From NCBI GenBank assembly GCA_026387795.1, contig JAPLLA010000017.1, positions 30,642 through 87,403 on the forward strand: 56,762 nt of DNA, in the 5' to 3' direction. Below the pieces are notes generated by a model. That model ran no database searches, had not been told where the DNA came from, and worked only from the letters and a program-made list of their open reading frames with translations. The position numbers and the translations under genes were made by a program. Positions 16,576 to 24,957 of this stretch are shown here, piece by piece. Source of the stretch: Candidatus Saganbacteria bacterium. Lineage in GTDB: Bacteria > Margulisbacteria > WOR-1 > JAPLLA01. Positions within the stretch are counted from its first letter, which is position 1; the number at the start of each line of letters is the position of its first letter.

Positions 16576-16718
16576 GAATCAACATAGTCACACCCCAGAA
16601 TAGATTCGCCACATCTCCCACCAGAGCCAACTCTCCCTTTCGCATGATAGTCTAGGGAAAGCCTATTGACTCATATTAATAATTATGTTACTGTTACTGG
16701 AAATAAAAGGAGGGCACC

Positions 16719-17219
16719 ATGAAAAGTAAACTGTTTGTTTCCTTGCTAGTTTCTGCTTTATTTGTCGCATTCTTTGCTGCGGTCGCATTTGGAGCCTTGG
16801 TTCAGAATCCTATACTGCAAGGTTCAGCTATACAAAAAGGGACAGCAGGCTCTATAGTTACACCAATCACTTTTAAAATCACTATTAAGGCAAATCCAAC
16901 AAAGACCATAAGCGCTACGTGGGGAAAGTCTTTTATTCATGCGGTTAATCCGTCTGGAGTAGAATTTGCCCTAGCAGATTATGACGTGGATAATTCTCAA
17001 CCGATCCCTGTTCCGGTTCAATTGGTACCTGGTAAAGACGTGACTTATACTTGGACATTTGGTTTGAAGCCAGCAAATCAACTGACCTACGCTATTAAAA
17101 TTCTTAATCCCTATGGCAATAATGTCACAAAGAAGTGGAAACAGGTAGCTGCTCCAACAAGTTTTGTTTTGAATGGAAATCCACAGACGGTATTAGTGAC
17201 CCTAATTCCTCTGCTATAA
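16719..17219 (+). CDS. Secreted protein of unknown function
   Basis: 166 residues. The signal peptide (about 1-26) has a long hydrophobic stretch ending AAVAFGA. The mature part is rich in Thr, Val, Pro and aromatic residues with alternating polarity, as in an immunoglobulin-like or other beta-sandwich domain, and contains no cysteine and no lipobox. The ribosome site AAAAGGAGGGCACC precedes ATG 16719, and a terminator follows. A TTGACT element at 16666 could be a -35, but no convincing -10 accompanies it. I recognise no family. The gene stands alone between carB and an oppositely oriented repeat protein. Confidence 0.7.
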   Translation: MKSKLFVSLLVSALFVAFFAAVAFGALVQNPILQGSAIQKGTAGSIVTPITFKITIKANPTKTISATWGKSFIHAVNPSGVEFALADYDVDNSQPIPVPVQLVPGKDVTYTWTFGLKPANQLTYAIKILNPYGNNVTKKWKQVAAPTSFVLNGNPQTVLVTLIPLL

Positions 17220-17235
17220 AATACAGTTAAATAAT

Positions 17236-17268
17236 AAAAAGGGCCTCCCAATAAGGGTGGCCTTTTTT
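17236..17268 (+). terminator. Intrinsic terminator
   Basis: AAAAAGGGCCTCCC and GGGTGGCCTTTTTT form an imperfect stem around AATAA, with six T at the end. It lies between convergent genes and may serve both strands. Confidence 0.7.
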
Positions 17269-17292
17269 ATGTGAATTTGTATTTTCTTCGCT

Positions 17293-18876
17293 TCAACCTA
17301 TTCTTAATTTAGCAATCAAGTTGGAGATTTGGTTGGAATCAGGCTCAATAATAGTTGCAAGCGCTAACAAGGTATCTCCGTCATTGATTGCACCAATGAA
17401 TTCTTCTGCAAAACCTAATTTAACTATAGCTGCGTATAGACGTGTCATTTCATAGGAGTCGGCTACGGAGTAGACTGCAGTAGCTAGCTCTCCTAAAACA
17501 CCTGCGTCCCTAGCTACCCGCAAAAAACAATCAAAAGCCTCACTGGCTTTTTGGGCTTTCGCTGCTGCTTCTTCTCGCCGTTCTGCAGTTATTCTTATTC
17601 CGCTCTCCATCAGGGATATTTCAACACGCAAAAACCCTGCTAACGAACGTTCTGGTTCGTCTTGAGCCAATTTTCTTGCTGCAACCGCTAATTGGCTTAA
17701 AACACCATTAGATCTAGAAGCTTCCATTATTTCCTTAAGAAAGCCCCTTTCGTTTGCAGCTCCAACCAAATATTCTAAAGTGAATGAATCAGAACTTGCG
17801 GCAACCATCACTGCGCCAAGCAACCCGTCACTTTTGGCTGTTTCTACTAAATCGCCAAACCCCTTTTCAAAACGGGTTGTTTCGAATAATTTATTCAGAC
17901 ACCCAATGTTATGACAAACCCTTAGTAATTCGGTCATGGATCCTGGTAATTGCATCAAAGTCTTTAATATGTCTGAATCTTGTTTTACCAAGCGCTTAAA
18001 AATTTGTCTCCCTTCTTTTGATTGGCCCAGCGAAAGTATTCTTCTAAGAAAGGTTTCGCCTCTATCACCTAACCTTAAATGGATTAAATGGATTTGACCA
18101 ATTGACCTTCCCTGTGGAACTGACAAGAGCTCAAGAAAGATCGGTTCACTGGCAGCAGCAAGCAGATTTGGAAGTAGTTTTTCTTTTTCCGCTGCTTCAG
18201 CCAATTCATCCAGACATTCAGCCTCTTGTGCAGCATCCGCCAGTTTTCTAAACCACGCTTCACTTCCTGCATGTTCAAGCACTTTTCTTAACACATCGGT
18301 CCCTCTGGCAGCCAAAACAACCTTTGGCAAAAAATCATTGCCTGCAGCCAAATTAACAATTCGCCGTAAACAATCCTGATCAGATGCCACTGTCACGAGT
18401 AAGGACCTTAAAGCTTCTTGTCCAAATGATTCCAAAAATCCATACCATTTATAATCAGGGACAAAACAGTGCCGGATTAACCCTTTTAACATTTCCTGCC
18501 TGGCAAAACCTTTTATATGCGGGACGATTTTTGCAAAGAAATCAGCAGCTGTCCAGGTTTTTCTCCGTTCAATTAATCCGTTCCCTTCTAAAACTTCTGC
18601 TAACGACATATATGCTTGATCGATAATTGTCGTCCGTTTTCGATGGATCTCCTTTGCTTCGGCAGACGTTCCCTCTGCTAAGTCCCCGCTCCTAACCAGA
18701 CCGGGATTAACTGAATTCGATTGAACTTCAAGAGCTGCTCTTAATCCCGGGAAATTGACCACCCTACTGTCTTTTCTCATTAACACAGTGCGATAAATAT
18801 CGCCATCATCCGGCCTTACTGGAATCCAGACCCGGCTTAATATTTTATAAGGGTATAATCTTGCAACTGCAACCAT
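17293..18876 (-). CDS. Alpha-helical repeat protein of unknown function
   Basis: 527 residues with no signal peptide or membrane segment. From about residue 150 to 300, and again near 340-400, the protein is built of short units of about 13-14 residues with a small residue pair (AA), a polar turn, then a leucine-rich helix: for example AGNDFLPKVVLA, ARGTDVLRKVLEHA and AQEAECLDELAEA. This is shorter than HEAT, ARM or TPR units. A binding scaffold is a reasonable inference; no catalytic motif is visible. The ATG is preceded by AGGAGGC and, at 18898-18926, by a weak member of the sigma-28-like promoter family. It converges on the secreted-protein gene and diverges from phoB. Confidence 0.75.
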   Translation of the reverse strand: MVAVARLYPYKILSRVWIPVRPDDGDIYRTVLMRKDSRVVNFPGLRAALEVQSNSVNPGLVRSGDLAEGTSAEAKEIHRKRTTIIDQAYMSLAEVLEGNGLIERRKTWTAADFFAKIVPHIKGFARQEMLKGLIRHCFVPDYKWYGFLESFGQEALRSLLVTVASDQDCLRRIVNLAAGNDFLPKVVLAARGTDVLRKVLEHAGSEAWFRKLADAAQEAECLDELAEAAEKEKLLPNLLAAASEPIFLELLSVPQGRSIGQIHLIHLRLGDRGETFLRRILSLGQSKEGRQIFKRLVKQDSDILKTLMQLPGSMTELLRVCHNIGCLNKLFETTRFEKGFGDLVETAKSDGLLGAVMVAASSDSFTLEYLVGAANERGFLKEIMEASRSNGVLSQLAVAARKLAQDEPERSLAGFLRVEISLMESGIRITAERREEAAAKAQKASEAFDCFLRVARDAGVLGELATAVYSVADSYEMTRLYAAIVKLGFAEEFIGAINDGDTLLALATIIEPDSNQISNLIAKLRIG

Positions 18877-18897
18877 GCCGTTTGCCTCCTGTATATC

Positions 18898-18926
18898 CTG
18901 TCGAATATTTATTGGGTAAATTTCAC
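18898..18926 (-). promoter_or_regulatory. Sigma-28-like promoter (weak member)
   Basis: On the minus strand, GTGAAA is followed by the standard spacing (15 bp after GAAA) and TTCGACAG. The TCGA core is kept but the 3' part departs from GATAA. The predicted start leaves the AGGAGGC ribosome site at the 5' end of the transcript. Confidence 0.4.
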
Positions 18927-18971
18927 TATTTAAAGGGTTTTTTGAGAAAATGCATGTGCATAATCACCCAA

Positions 18972-19000
18972 TTGCCAATCCTCCTTATTACCTGTAAAAT
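18972..19000 (+). promoter_or_regulatory. Housekeeping promoter of phoB, giving a leaderless transcript
   Basis: TTGCCA (18972-18977), 17 bp, TAAAAT (18995-19000). The transcription start would fall at about 19007, exactly on the second ATG, and there is no Shine-Dalgarno sequence. Confidence 0.55.
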
Positions 19001-19006
19001 ATGGAT

Positions 19007-19684
19007 ATGGTTAATATCCTTATTATTGAAGACGAAAAAGACATTGTAGAAGCAATTGAGTACAATCTTAAAAAAGAAGGCTTTAAGGTTTCCCATGCTT
19101 ACGATGGCCCAACCGGTCTCAAACTAGCTAAGGATAAAATCCCGGACCTGATCCTGCTTGATCTCATGCTCCCGGACATTTCCGGATTGGATATATGTAA
19201 AAGCTTAAAAAAAGAGACCCGTACTGCCAACATCCCGATTATTATCTTAACAGCCAAAGGGACTGAAGCAGACAAGATTGTAGGGTTAGAATTGGGAGCA
19301 GATGACTATATTACAAAGCCCTTTAGCATGAAAGAATTAATCACCAGGATCAGAACGATCCTGCGGCGCTATGGCCCTGCAGAAAAAACTTCAGAGAAAA
19401 TCCTTAAATTTGATGATTTAGAAATAAATCCAGACCGGCACGAAGTAAAGGTTGGCACCAAAAATGTGGAACTCACTGCAAAAGAATTTGCACTCCTAGA
19501 ACATCTTGCCAAAAACCCGGGTAGAATATACCGCCGAGAGGGACTTCTAGACACTGTCTGGGGAATAGAAGTAGCAATTGAAACCCGTACTGTGGACGTA
19601 CACATCCTCCGCTTGCGCGAAAAGCTGGGGAAAGCAGGGAAACACCTTCAAACCCTGCGCGGAGTAGGATATAAATTTGTCTAA
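19007..19684 (+). CDS. phoB: PhoB-type response regulator
   Basis: 225 residues. The receiver domain (about 1-120) has acidic residues in IIEDEKD, the phospho-acceptor in ILLDLMLPD, the Thr in ILTAKG and the Lys in DDYITKPFS. The OmpR/PhoB winged-helix domain follows (ELTAKEFALLEHLAKNPGR, RTVDVHILRLREKLG). It binds Pho boxes when phosphorylated by PhoR. I prefer ATG 19007 over 19001 because the promoter predicts a leaderless start there. The stop overlaps the TTG start of phoR. It heads the Pst-Pho block, and a Pho-box-like repeat lies 1.1 kb downstream. Confidence 0.92.
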   Translation: MVNILIIEDEKDIVEAIEYNLKKEGFKVSHAYDGPTGLKLAKDKIPDLILLDLMLPDISGLDICKSLKKETRTANIPIIILTAKGTEADKIVGLELGADDYITKPFSMKELITRIRTILRRYGPAEKTSEKILKFDDLEINPDRHEVKVGTKNVELTAKEFALLEHLAKNPGRIYRREGLLDTVWGIEVAIETRTVDVHILRLREKLGKAGKHLQTLRGVGYKFV

Positions 19685-20813
19685 ATTTCCTTTTCTAATC
19701 ACCTTAACTTCAAAAATAGAGGCTTTAGAAAAAGCGCTCAAGGAAGCAGAGCAAAAGACAGCTGAAACCCTTTCTTTCCTAGAAACCCAGCGCGGCCTGG
19801 CAGGAACAATTTTAAAAAGCATGAACGAAGGAGTTTTGGCAGTTGATGAAAAAGGGAATATTGTTCTTGCCAATCCTGCAATAGAAAAAACTTTTACTGT
19901 AATTGAGCCTGAACTCTTGGGCAAAACCGTACGAGCAGGCCTGCGCAACAACGAAATCGCGGAACTGATCGAAGAAGTCGCAAAAGCAGGAAAAACCATA
20001 GAAAAGGAAATCAGCATTATTGTCCCTATTGAAAAAACTTTTGCAGCCATGGCTAGCCCACTTAAAGAAGGAGAAGAAAAGAAAGGCGTAGTTTGCGTTC
20101 TCCATGACATAACAGAAATAAGAAAACTTGAGCAATATCGCACAGAATTTGTCGCCAACGTCTCCCATGAGTTAAAAACCCCGCTTACCTCTATCCGCAG
20201 CTATGTAGAAACACTTTTAAACGGAGCAATTAATGACAAAGAACACAATTTGGTATTTTTACAAAAAATAGAAAAGCATGCTTTGAATTTATCCCAATTG
20301 ATCGAGGATATCCTTGAAATTTCGGGACTTGAATCAAAAGCTCAGCTAGGACCATTCGTTGAGATTGACTTAAAAAAGACAATCCAAAAAGCAATAGAAA
20401 CCATACATATTAAAGCAGACAAAAAGGGAATTGAAATAGAAAGAAAATGCGGTATAAGCGGAACTGTTTATGTTTTGGGAATTGAAGACCATCTTTACCG
20501 TGCAATCTTAAACTTATTGGACAATGCCGTTAATTACTCCTCTTCCGGAGGGAAAGTAACTGTCAGCTGCAGCCAAGATGGTAAAAAAATAAGCCTGTCT
20601 GTTGCAGATACTGGAATAGGAATACCTCCCGAACATCTCCCTCGTATTTTTGAGCGTTTTTACAGGGTAGACACAGCCAGATCCAGGGAGCTTGGAGGAA
20701 CTGGGCTTGGTCTTGCGATTGTTAAGCATGTGATGAATATACATAATGGGGAGGTAGAGGTCGCAAGCGAACAAGGCAAAGGAACTGTTTTTACGCTGAT
20801 TTTCCCCGGCTAA
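19677..20813 (+). CDS. phoR: PhoR-type histidine kinase without membrane segments
   Basis: 378 residues. A short coiled coil (about 12-40) is followed by a PAS-like domain (about 40-145, MNEGVLAVDEKGNIVLANPA), a dimerisation helix with the phospho-His in FVANVSHELKTPLTS, and an HATPase domain with N-box NLLDNAVNYSS, DTGIGIPPEH and GTGLGLAIVKH. Unlike E. coli PhoR there is no N-terminal transmembrane pair; the start TTG overlaps phoB and leaves no room for one. It should therefore act in the cytosol, perhaps docked to the Pst complex through PhoU. It phosphorylates PhoB under phosphate limitation. Confidence 0.88.
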   Translation: MSKFPFLITLTSKIEALEKALKEAEQKTAETLSFLETQRGLAGTILKSMNEGVLAVDEKGNIVLANPAIEKTFTVIEPELLGKTVRAGLRNNEIAELIEEVAKAGKTIEKEISIIVPIEKTFAAMASPLKEGEEKKGVVCVLHDITEIRKLEQYRTEFVANVSHELKTPLTSIRSYVETLLNGAINDKEHNLVFLQKIEKHALNLSQLIEDILEISGLESKAQLGPFVEIDLKKTIQKAIETIHIKADKKGIEIERKCGISGTVYVLGIEDHLYRAILNLLDNAVNYSSSGGKVTVSCSQDGKKISLSVADTGIGIPPEHLPRIFERFYRVDTARSRELGGTGLGLAIVKHVMNIHNGEVEVASEQGKGTVFTLIFPG

Positions 20814-20817
20814 AAAG

Positions 20818-20871
20818 TTTACATTCTGTTTACATAGGCTTCACGAGGTTGTCGTCATCTTCTTCTAAGAT
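20818..20871 (+). promoter_or_regulatory. Pho-box-like 11-bp direct repeats and -10 element
   Basis: TTTACAT at 20818 and at 20829, then TTCACG at 20840, give three units at exact 11-bp period, the layout of PhoB/PhoP boxes. TAAGAT at 20866-20871 can serve as -10, about 20 bases after the last unit. This would drive the barrel gene and pst genes under phosphate starvation. Confidence 0.65.
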
Positions 20872-20901
20872 AGCTATGATTAAGGTTAAAGGAGAATAAA
20901 A

Positions 20902-21519
20902 ATGAAAATATTTTTACGTTTATTTTTAATCCTCGCGGCTATTTCTGCAATAACTTTCCCTACTTTTGCCGGTACAGAGTTCTGGAACCTGGATACCTTT
21001 CAATTTTCACTACAGGAAAAAGTTAAATTCAATGTCATACCAGAGCTCCGCTGGAAGGACAACGCCACTAATTTTTATCTTTATCAGGTTTATCTGGGAC
21101 CGGTTTTTTCTATCAACAAGAATTTTGATTTTGCCGCTTACTATTTGCCCAAAAACAGCAAGAGCGGTACCACCTGGACTTTTTCTAACCTGGGGGTTTT
21201 GGACTTTATTTACAAAAACCCGGATTTTTACTCTTTTTCTGCCCGCAATCGCTTTGAATACGATTCCAGCAACGCAAACTTAAAATACCGCTGCCAGCTG
21301 CAGCTTAAAAACCAAGGCTGGTTTATTTCTGAAGAACCATTTTATAATTTTTCCAAGAACTTTATTGATGAAAACCGGGCTTCTTTTGGATACGGCTTTA
21401 AAGTAGTAAACAATTTTGAGGCTTACTTAGGATACATGCTCCGGTCCCAAAAATCCGTTTCCTTGGCAGACTGGACCAATACAGACGTTTGGTTTGTTAA
21501 CGCCAGCGTCAAATTTTAG
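20902..21519 (+). CDS. DUF2490-like outer-membrane barrel protein, phosphate-regulated
   Basis: 205 residues. The signal peptide (about 1-23) ends PTFAG. The mature protein opens TEFWNLDTFQFSLQEKVKF and includes a PELRW motif, then alternates aromatic strands and turns and ends in VNASVKF with a terminal Phe. This pattern resembles DUF2490 outer-membrane proteins. Sitting directly after the Pho box and before pstS, it could be a phosphate-starvation porin, in the role PhoE or OprP fills elsewhere; that is inference. The ribosome site AAAGGAG precedes ATG 20902. Confidence 0.65.
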   Translation: MKIFLRLFLILAAISAITFPTFAGTEFWNLDTFQFSLQEKVKFNVIPELRWKDNATNFYLYQVYLGPVFSINKNFDFAAYYLPKNSKSGTTWTFSNLGVLDFIYKNPDFYSFSARNRFEYDSSNANLKYRCQLQLKNQGWFISEEPFYNFSKNFIDENRASFGYGFKVVNNFEAYLGYMLRSQKSVSLADWTNTDVWFVNASVKF

Positions 21520-21531
21520 AAAGGGGATCTG

Positions 21532-21581
21532 TCGCGAAGAGTACCCCAGACTTAAGTCTGGGGAATATTCACGATTTTTTT
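21532..21581 (+). terminator. Hairpin and seven-T run ending at the pstS start codon
   Basis: The perfect palindrome CCCCAGACTTAAGTCTGGGG (21544-21563) is extended by TCGCGAA / TTCACGA arms and followed by seven T (21575-21581). ATG of pstS begins at 21582. This looks like an intrinsic terminator between the barrel gene and pstS, or a 5' stabiliser or attenuator for pst. Confidence 0.6.
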
Positions 21582-22451
21582 ATGAGAAAAAACTATTTAT
21601 TAGTTAGCTGCGTAATAATCCTGGCCTGCTTTTTAGTGTTTAGCATAAGCAGCTGCGCCTCTCGCGGAAAAATCATCAAGATCACGGGCTCTGACACCAT
21701 GGTAAACCTAAGCGAATCGTGGGTAGAAAATTTCATGGCCATAAATCCTACTATCCCAATCGCAATTACGGGCGGAGGGTCTGGCACAGGGATCGCCTCC
21801 CTTATCAGTGGAACCACAGATATTGCACAATCGTCCAGATCCATTGAAAAAAAAGAGTTGGCCATTGCAAAAGAAAAAGGGATGACAGATATAAGAGAAT
21901 TTACCATGGGACACGATGGAATTGTAGTATCGGTCAACCCCAAAAACCCGATCAACCAGCTTACGGAACAACAACTTTCCAAAATCTTCCGCGGAGAAGC
22001 TAAAAACTGGAAAGAATTCGGCGGCAATAACATCAGAATAGTGGTTCTTTCGCGCGAAAGAAATTCTGGGACCCACGTATTCTTCTTGGAAAGAATCGTA
22101 AAGCTTGGAAAAAAGAAAGACCCTGCAGAATTTGGCAACACTGTACTCATGATGCCCTCTTCACAGGCAATTGTAGAAGAGATCAGGCAAAACCCCGGAG
22201 CAATAGGCTACTACGGACTGGGATATTTAACAGATAAGGAAAAAGCCCTAAAAATTGCAAAAAACGAAAAATCTCTCTATATAGGCCCAACCGTTAAAAC
22301 CATTTCAGACAGTATTTATCCAATCTCAAGACCGCTGTATTTTTATACTAACGGAGCGCCATCGGAAAATATTAAAAAATTCATAGCCTTTGCCTTGGGC
22401 CCAGAAGGACAGAAAATCGTTTTAGAAATGGGGTTTGTACCAGGCAAATGA
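21582..22451 (+). CDS. pstS: Phosphate ABC transporter substrate-binding lipoprotein
   Basis: 289 residues. A signal peptide with lipobox-like SISSC predicts lipid attachment near Cys 25. The phosphate-binding fold shows ITGSDTMVNLSESW, GGGSGTGIASLISGTTDIAQSSR and the later SRERNSGTHVFFLE, typical of PstS/SphX proteins. It delivers phosphate to PstCA. There is no ribosome site before ATG 21582; the codon directly follows a hairpin with a T-run, which is unusual. The stop overlaps pstC (ATGA at 22448). Confidence 0.93.
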   Translation: MRKNYLLVSCVIILACFLVFSISSCASRGKIIKITGSDTMVNLSESWVENFMAINPTIPIAITGGGSGTGIASLISGTTDIAQSSRSIEKKELAIAKEKGMTDIREFTMGHDGIVVSVNPKNPINQLTEQQLSKIFRGEAKNWKEFGGNNIRIVVLSRERNSGTHVFFLERIVKLGKKKDPAEFGNTVLMMPSSQAIVEEIRQNPGAIGYYGLGYLTDKEKALKIAKNEKSLYIGPTVKTISDSIYPISRPLYFYTNGAPSENIKKFIAFALGPEGQKIVLEMGFVPGK

Positions 22452-23320
22452 AAGAATACTTTGAGTGGCTAATAGAAAACCTGATCCTTATTTGCGGCGT
22501 TATTTCTATCGTCTTTGTAATACTGATTTTTATCTTCCTGCTCAAAGAAGGGTCTGGCATATTTTCCCATACTTCGCTTACAGGTTTTATTTTTGGCAAA
22601 GACTGGTATCCAATTTCCGACCCTCCTAAATTCGGAATCCTCCCGCTGATTCTCGGATCTTTTATTGTAACTCTTGGAGCAATTATTATTGCAGTACCAC
22701 TGGGAATCGCTTCAGCAGTATTTCTATCAGAAGTTGTACCCAGAGGAATCGGAGACATCCTTAAGGCCATTATTGAACTACTGGCAGCTATTCCTTCCAT
22801 TGTCTTAGGTTTTATTGGCATTGTAATCCTCTCCCCTATCATTAAAAACATTTTTAACCTGCCAACAGGATTAACTGCTTTGGCTGGTTCTGTAATGCTT
22901 GCTTTTATGGCTTTGCCTACAATTGTAAGCATTATTGAAGACGCAATTAATTCCGTACCCAAAAGTTACCGCGAAGCCTCATACGCCATGGGCGCCACAA
23001 AATGGCAAACTATCCGCAGAGTAATTCTGCCAGCAGCATCTTCAGGGATACTTGCAGCTATTATGCTTGGGATAGGACGCGTGATAGGAGAAACTATGGC
23101 CGTGCTCATGATCACAGGAAATGCAGCAATAATTCCCACCTCGTTCCTCCAGCCTGTGCGCACCATGACTGCAACCATTGCAGCAGAAATGGGAGAAGTA
23201 ATCAGAGGAGATGCGCACTACCAGGCTTTGTTTGGCATTGGGATCGTATTGTTTATTATTACATTCTTAATTAACCTTGTTTCGGACCTCTTCTTGCATA
23301 AAAAAAGGGGGAAAGCCTAA
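22448..23320 (+). CDS. pstC: Phosphate ABC transporter permease
   Basis: 290 residues with about six transmembrane helices. The binding-protein-dependent permease signature lies in SYREASYAMGATKWQTIRRVILPAASSGILA (described here in pieces: EASYAMGATKW then VILPAASSGI), where the EAA loop contacts the ATPases. GRVIGETMAVLMITGNA follows. It starts on the ATGA overlap with pstS and ends immediately before pstA. Confidence 0.93.
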   Translation: MKEYFEWLIENLILICGVISIVFVILIFIFLLKEGSGIFSHTSLTGFIFGKDWYPISDPPKFGILPLILGSFIVTLGAIIIAVPLGIASAVFLSEVVPRGIGDILKAIIELLAAIPSIVLGFIGIVILSPIIKNIFNLPTGLTALAGSVMLAFMALPTIVSIIEDAINSVPKSYREASYAMGATKWQTIRRVILPAASSGILAAIMLGIGRVIGETMAVLMITGNAAIIPTSFLQPVRTMTATIAAEMGEVIRGDAHYQALFGIGIVLFIITFLINLVSDLFLHKKRGKA

Positions 23321-24169
23321 ATGCTTGATCCAAGAAAAACAGAAAAAATAATGTTTACCTTATTCGGCCTGGCAACTGCCATTGTCATATTGCCGGTAAT
23401 AATTATTTGCGCTTTTATTTTCATCCAGGGACTTCCTGGAATTTCCCTGCAATTTCTGCTTGATATTCCAAGGCACGGGATGAAAGGGGGAGGAATTGCG
23501 CCTGCAATTGTAGGAACAATCTATCTGACCCTGGCTACTGCTGTTTTTTCTATCCCGCTTGGAGTTTTTGCCGCAGTTTATTTAACAGAATATGCGGGCG
23601 AACACTTTTTAAAAAGATTGATAGAAATCTCAATCGTAAATTTAGCCGGGGTCCCTTCCATTGTTTTTGGATTATTTGGTTTGGGCTTATTTGTAATCTT
23701 CCTTGGATTTGGTCCTTCGATCTTAGCAGGCGCATTAACTCTGGCAGTCATGACCATTCCGGTTATTATTACTGCTTCCAGAGAAGCTTTAACTTCTGTG
23801 CCTAAAACTTATCGGGAAGTAAGTCTATCGTTAGGCGCCACTAAGTGGCAAACTATCCGCCACATTGTACTTCCAAACGCAGCGCCAGGAATTATTACAG
23901 GAGCAATACTGGGATTATCGCGTGCTGCGGGAGAAACCGCCCCAATCCTATTTACTGTAGCAGCCTTTTATCTCCCCTATTTCCCAAATTCCGTATTTGA
24001 CCAAGCTATGGTGCTTCCATATCACATTTATGTACTGGCAACGCAGGTCCCTGGGGTCTCTCCTAAAATACAATACGGCACAGTATTGGTATTAGTCGGG
24101 TTGATATTGATCATGAACTTTTCTGCCGCATACTTGCGTGCAAAGTTTAGGAAGAGAAAAACATGGTAA
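23321..24169 (+). CDS. pstA: Phosphate ABC transporter permease
   Basis: 282 residues with about six transmembrane helices. The EAA loop is EVSLSLGATKWQTIRH, followed by VLPNAAPGIITGAILG and SRAAGETAPILFTVAAF. It pairs with PstC to form the membrane channel. The ATG follows the pstC stop without a gap, and the end overlaps the pstB1 start by 7 bases, so translation is coupled. Confidence 0.93.
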   Translation: MLDPRKTEKIMFTLFGLATAIVILPVIIICAFIFIQGLPGISLQFLLDIPRHGMKGGGIAPAIVGTIYLTLATAVFSIPLGVFAAVYLTEYAGEHFLKRLIEISIVNLAGVPSIVFGLFGLGLFVIFLGFGPSILAGALTLAVMTIPVIITASREALTSVPKTYREVSLSLGATKWQTIRHIVLPNAAPGIITGAILGLSRAAGETAPILFTVAAFYLPYFPNSVFDQAMVLPYHIYVLATQVPGVSPKIQYGTVLVLVGLILIMNFSAAYLRAKFRKRKTW

Positions 24170-24957
24170 CATTAACAAATCCTAAATCCGAAACTCTAAA
24201 CTCTAAACAAAACATAAAAATTAAAACCAATAACTTGAAAATCTGGTACGGATCCCACCAGGTTATGCATGGGGTAAGTATTGATGTTTATGAAAATGAA
24301 ATTTTAGCTGCCATTGGCCCTGCTAATTCCGGTAAAACCAGTTTTCTAAAATGTATTAACCGCTTAAACGATCTAATTCCTCGTTCAAAAGTAGAGGGAG
24401 AAATCCTACTGGACGATAAAAACATCTATAAGCTCTCTGTCTCTTCGCTAAGAAAAAGAGTGGGCATGGTTTTTGCCCTGCCTTTGCCTCTTCCTTTAAC
24501 TATTTTTGACAATGTAGCTTACGGTCCCAGAATGCACGGAATAAAAGAAAAGAAGAAGCTTTCTGAAATAGTGGAAAGCAGCCTTCGTTCCTCTTCTTTG
24601 TGGGACGAAGTAAAGGACCGTTTAAATTCCCAAGCCATGAAGCTCTCCGGAGGTCAACAGCAAAGGCTTTGTATAGCCCGCACCCTGGCAGTAGAACCTG
24701 AAGTAATTCTTTACGACGAACCCTGTTCAGGGTTGGACCCTATTTCAACCTTAAAAGTTGAAGAAACCATGCGGGAGCTAAAATCCCGTTATACCCAAAT
24801 CCTGGTTACAAATAACGTAAAACAAGCGGCACGGGTTTCGGAGCGTACAGCTTTCTTTTTGATGGGTGAATTGATTGAGCTAGAAGAAACTGCCCAGCTC
24901 TTTACAGCTCCTAAAGATAAGCGTACAGACGATTATATTTCAGGGAGATTCGGTTAA
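24163..24957 (+). CDS. pstB: Phosphate ABC transporter ATPase 1, degenerate Q- and H-loops
   Basis: 264 residues. The extended N-terminus precedes the ABC domain. Walker A is GPANSGKTS (52-60), less canonical than GPSGCGKST. The Q-loop glutamine is replaced by Ala 105 (GMVFALPLPLPL). The signature LSGGQQQRLCIAR (161 on) and Walker B VILYDEP (catalytic Glu 186) are intact. The switch histidine is replaced by Asn 217 (LVTNNVKQAAR). The defects are the mirror image of those in the neighbouring PstB2, so a heterodimer with one working ATP site is likely. The reading frame is clean and full length, which argues against decay. It ends directly before pstB2. Confidence 0.92.
   Translation: MVTLTNPKSETLNSKQNIKIKTNNLKIWYGSHQVMHGVSIDVYENEILAAIGPANSGKTSFLKCINRLNDLIPRSKVEGEILLDDKNIYKLSVSSLRKRVGMVFALPLPLPLTIFDNVAYGPRMHGIKEKKKLSEIVESSLRSSSLWDEVKDRLNSQAMKLSGGQQQRLCIARTLAVEPEVILYDEPCSGLDPISTLKVEETMRELKSRYTQILVTNNVKQAARVSERTAFFLMGELIELEETAQLFTAPKDKRTDDYISGRFG

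Noticed and set aside
16666-16694. Sigma-70 promoter of the secreted 166-residue protein
   Set aside because: TTGACT is good, but the only -10 candidates at proper spacing are poor.
16575-16718. Frameshifted continuation of carB
   Set aside because: Other frames after the stop show none of the second-half motifs such as the second GSGPIRIGQG stretch.
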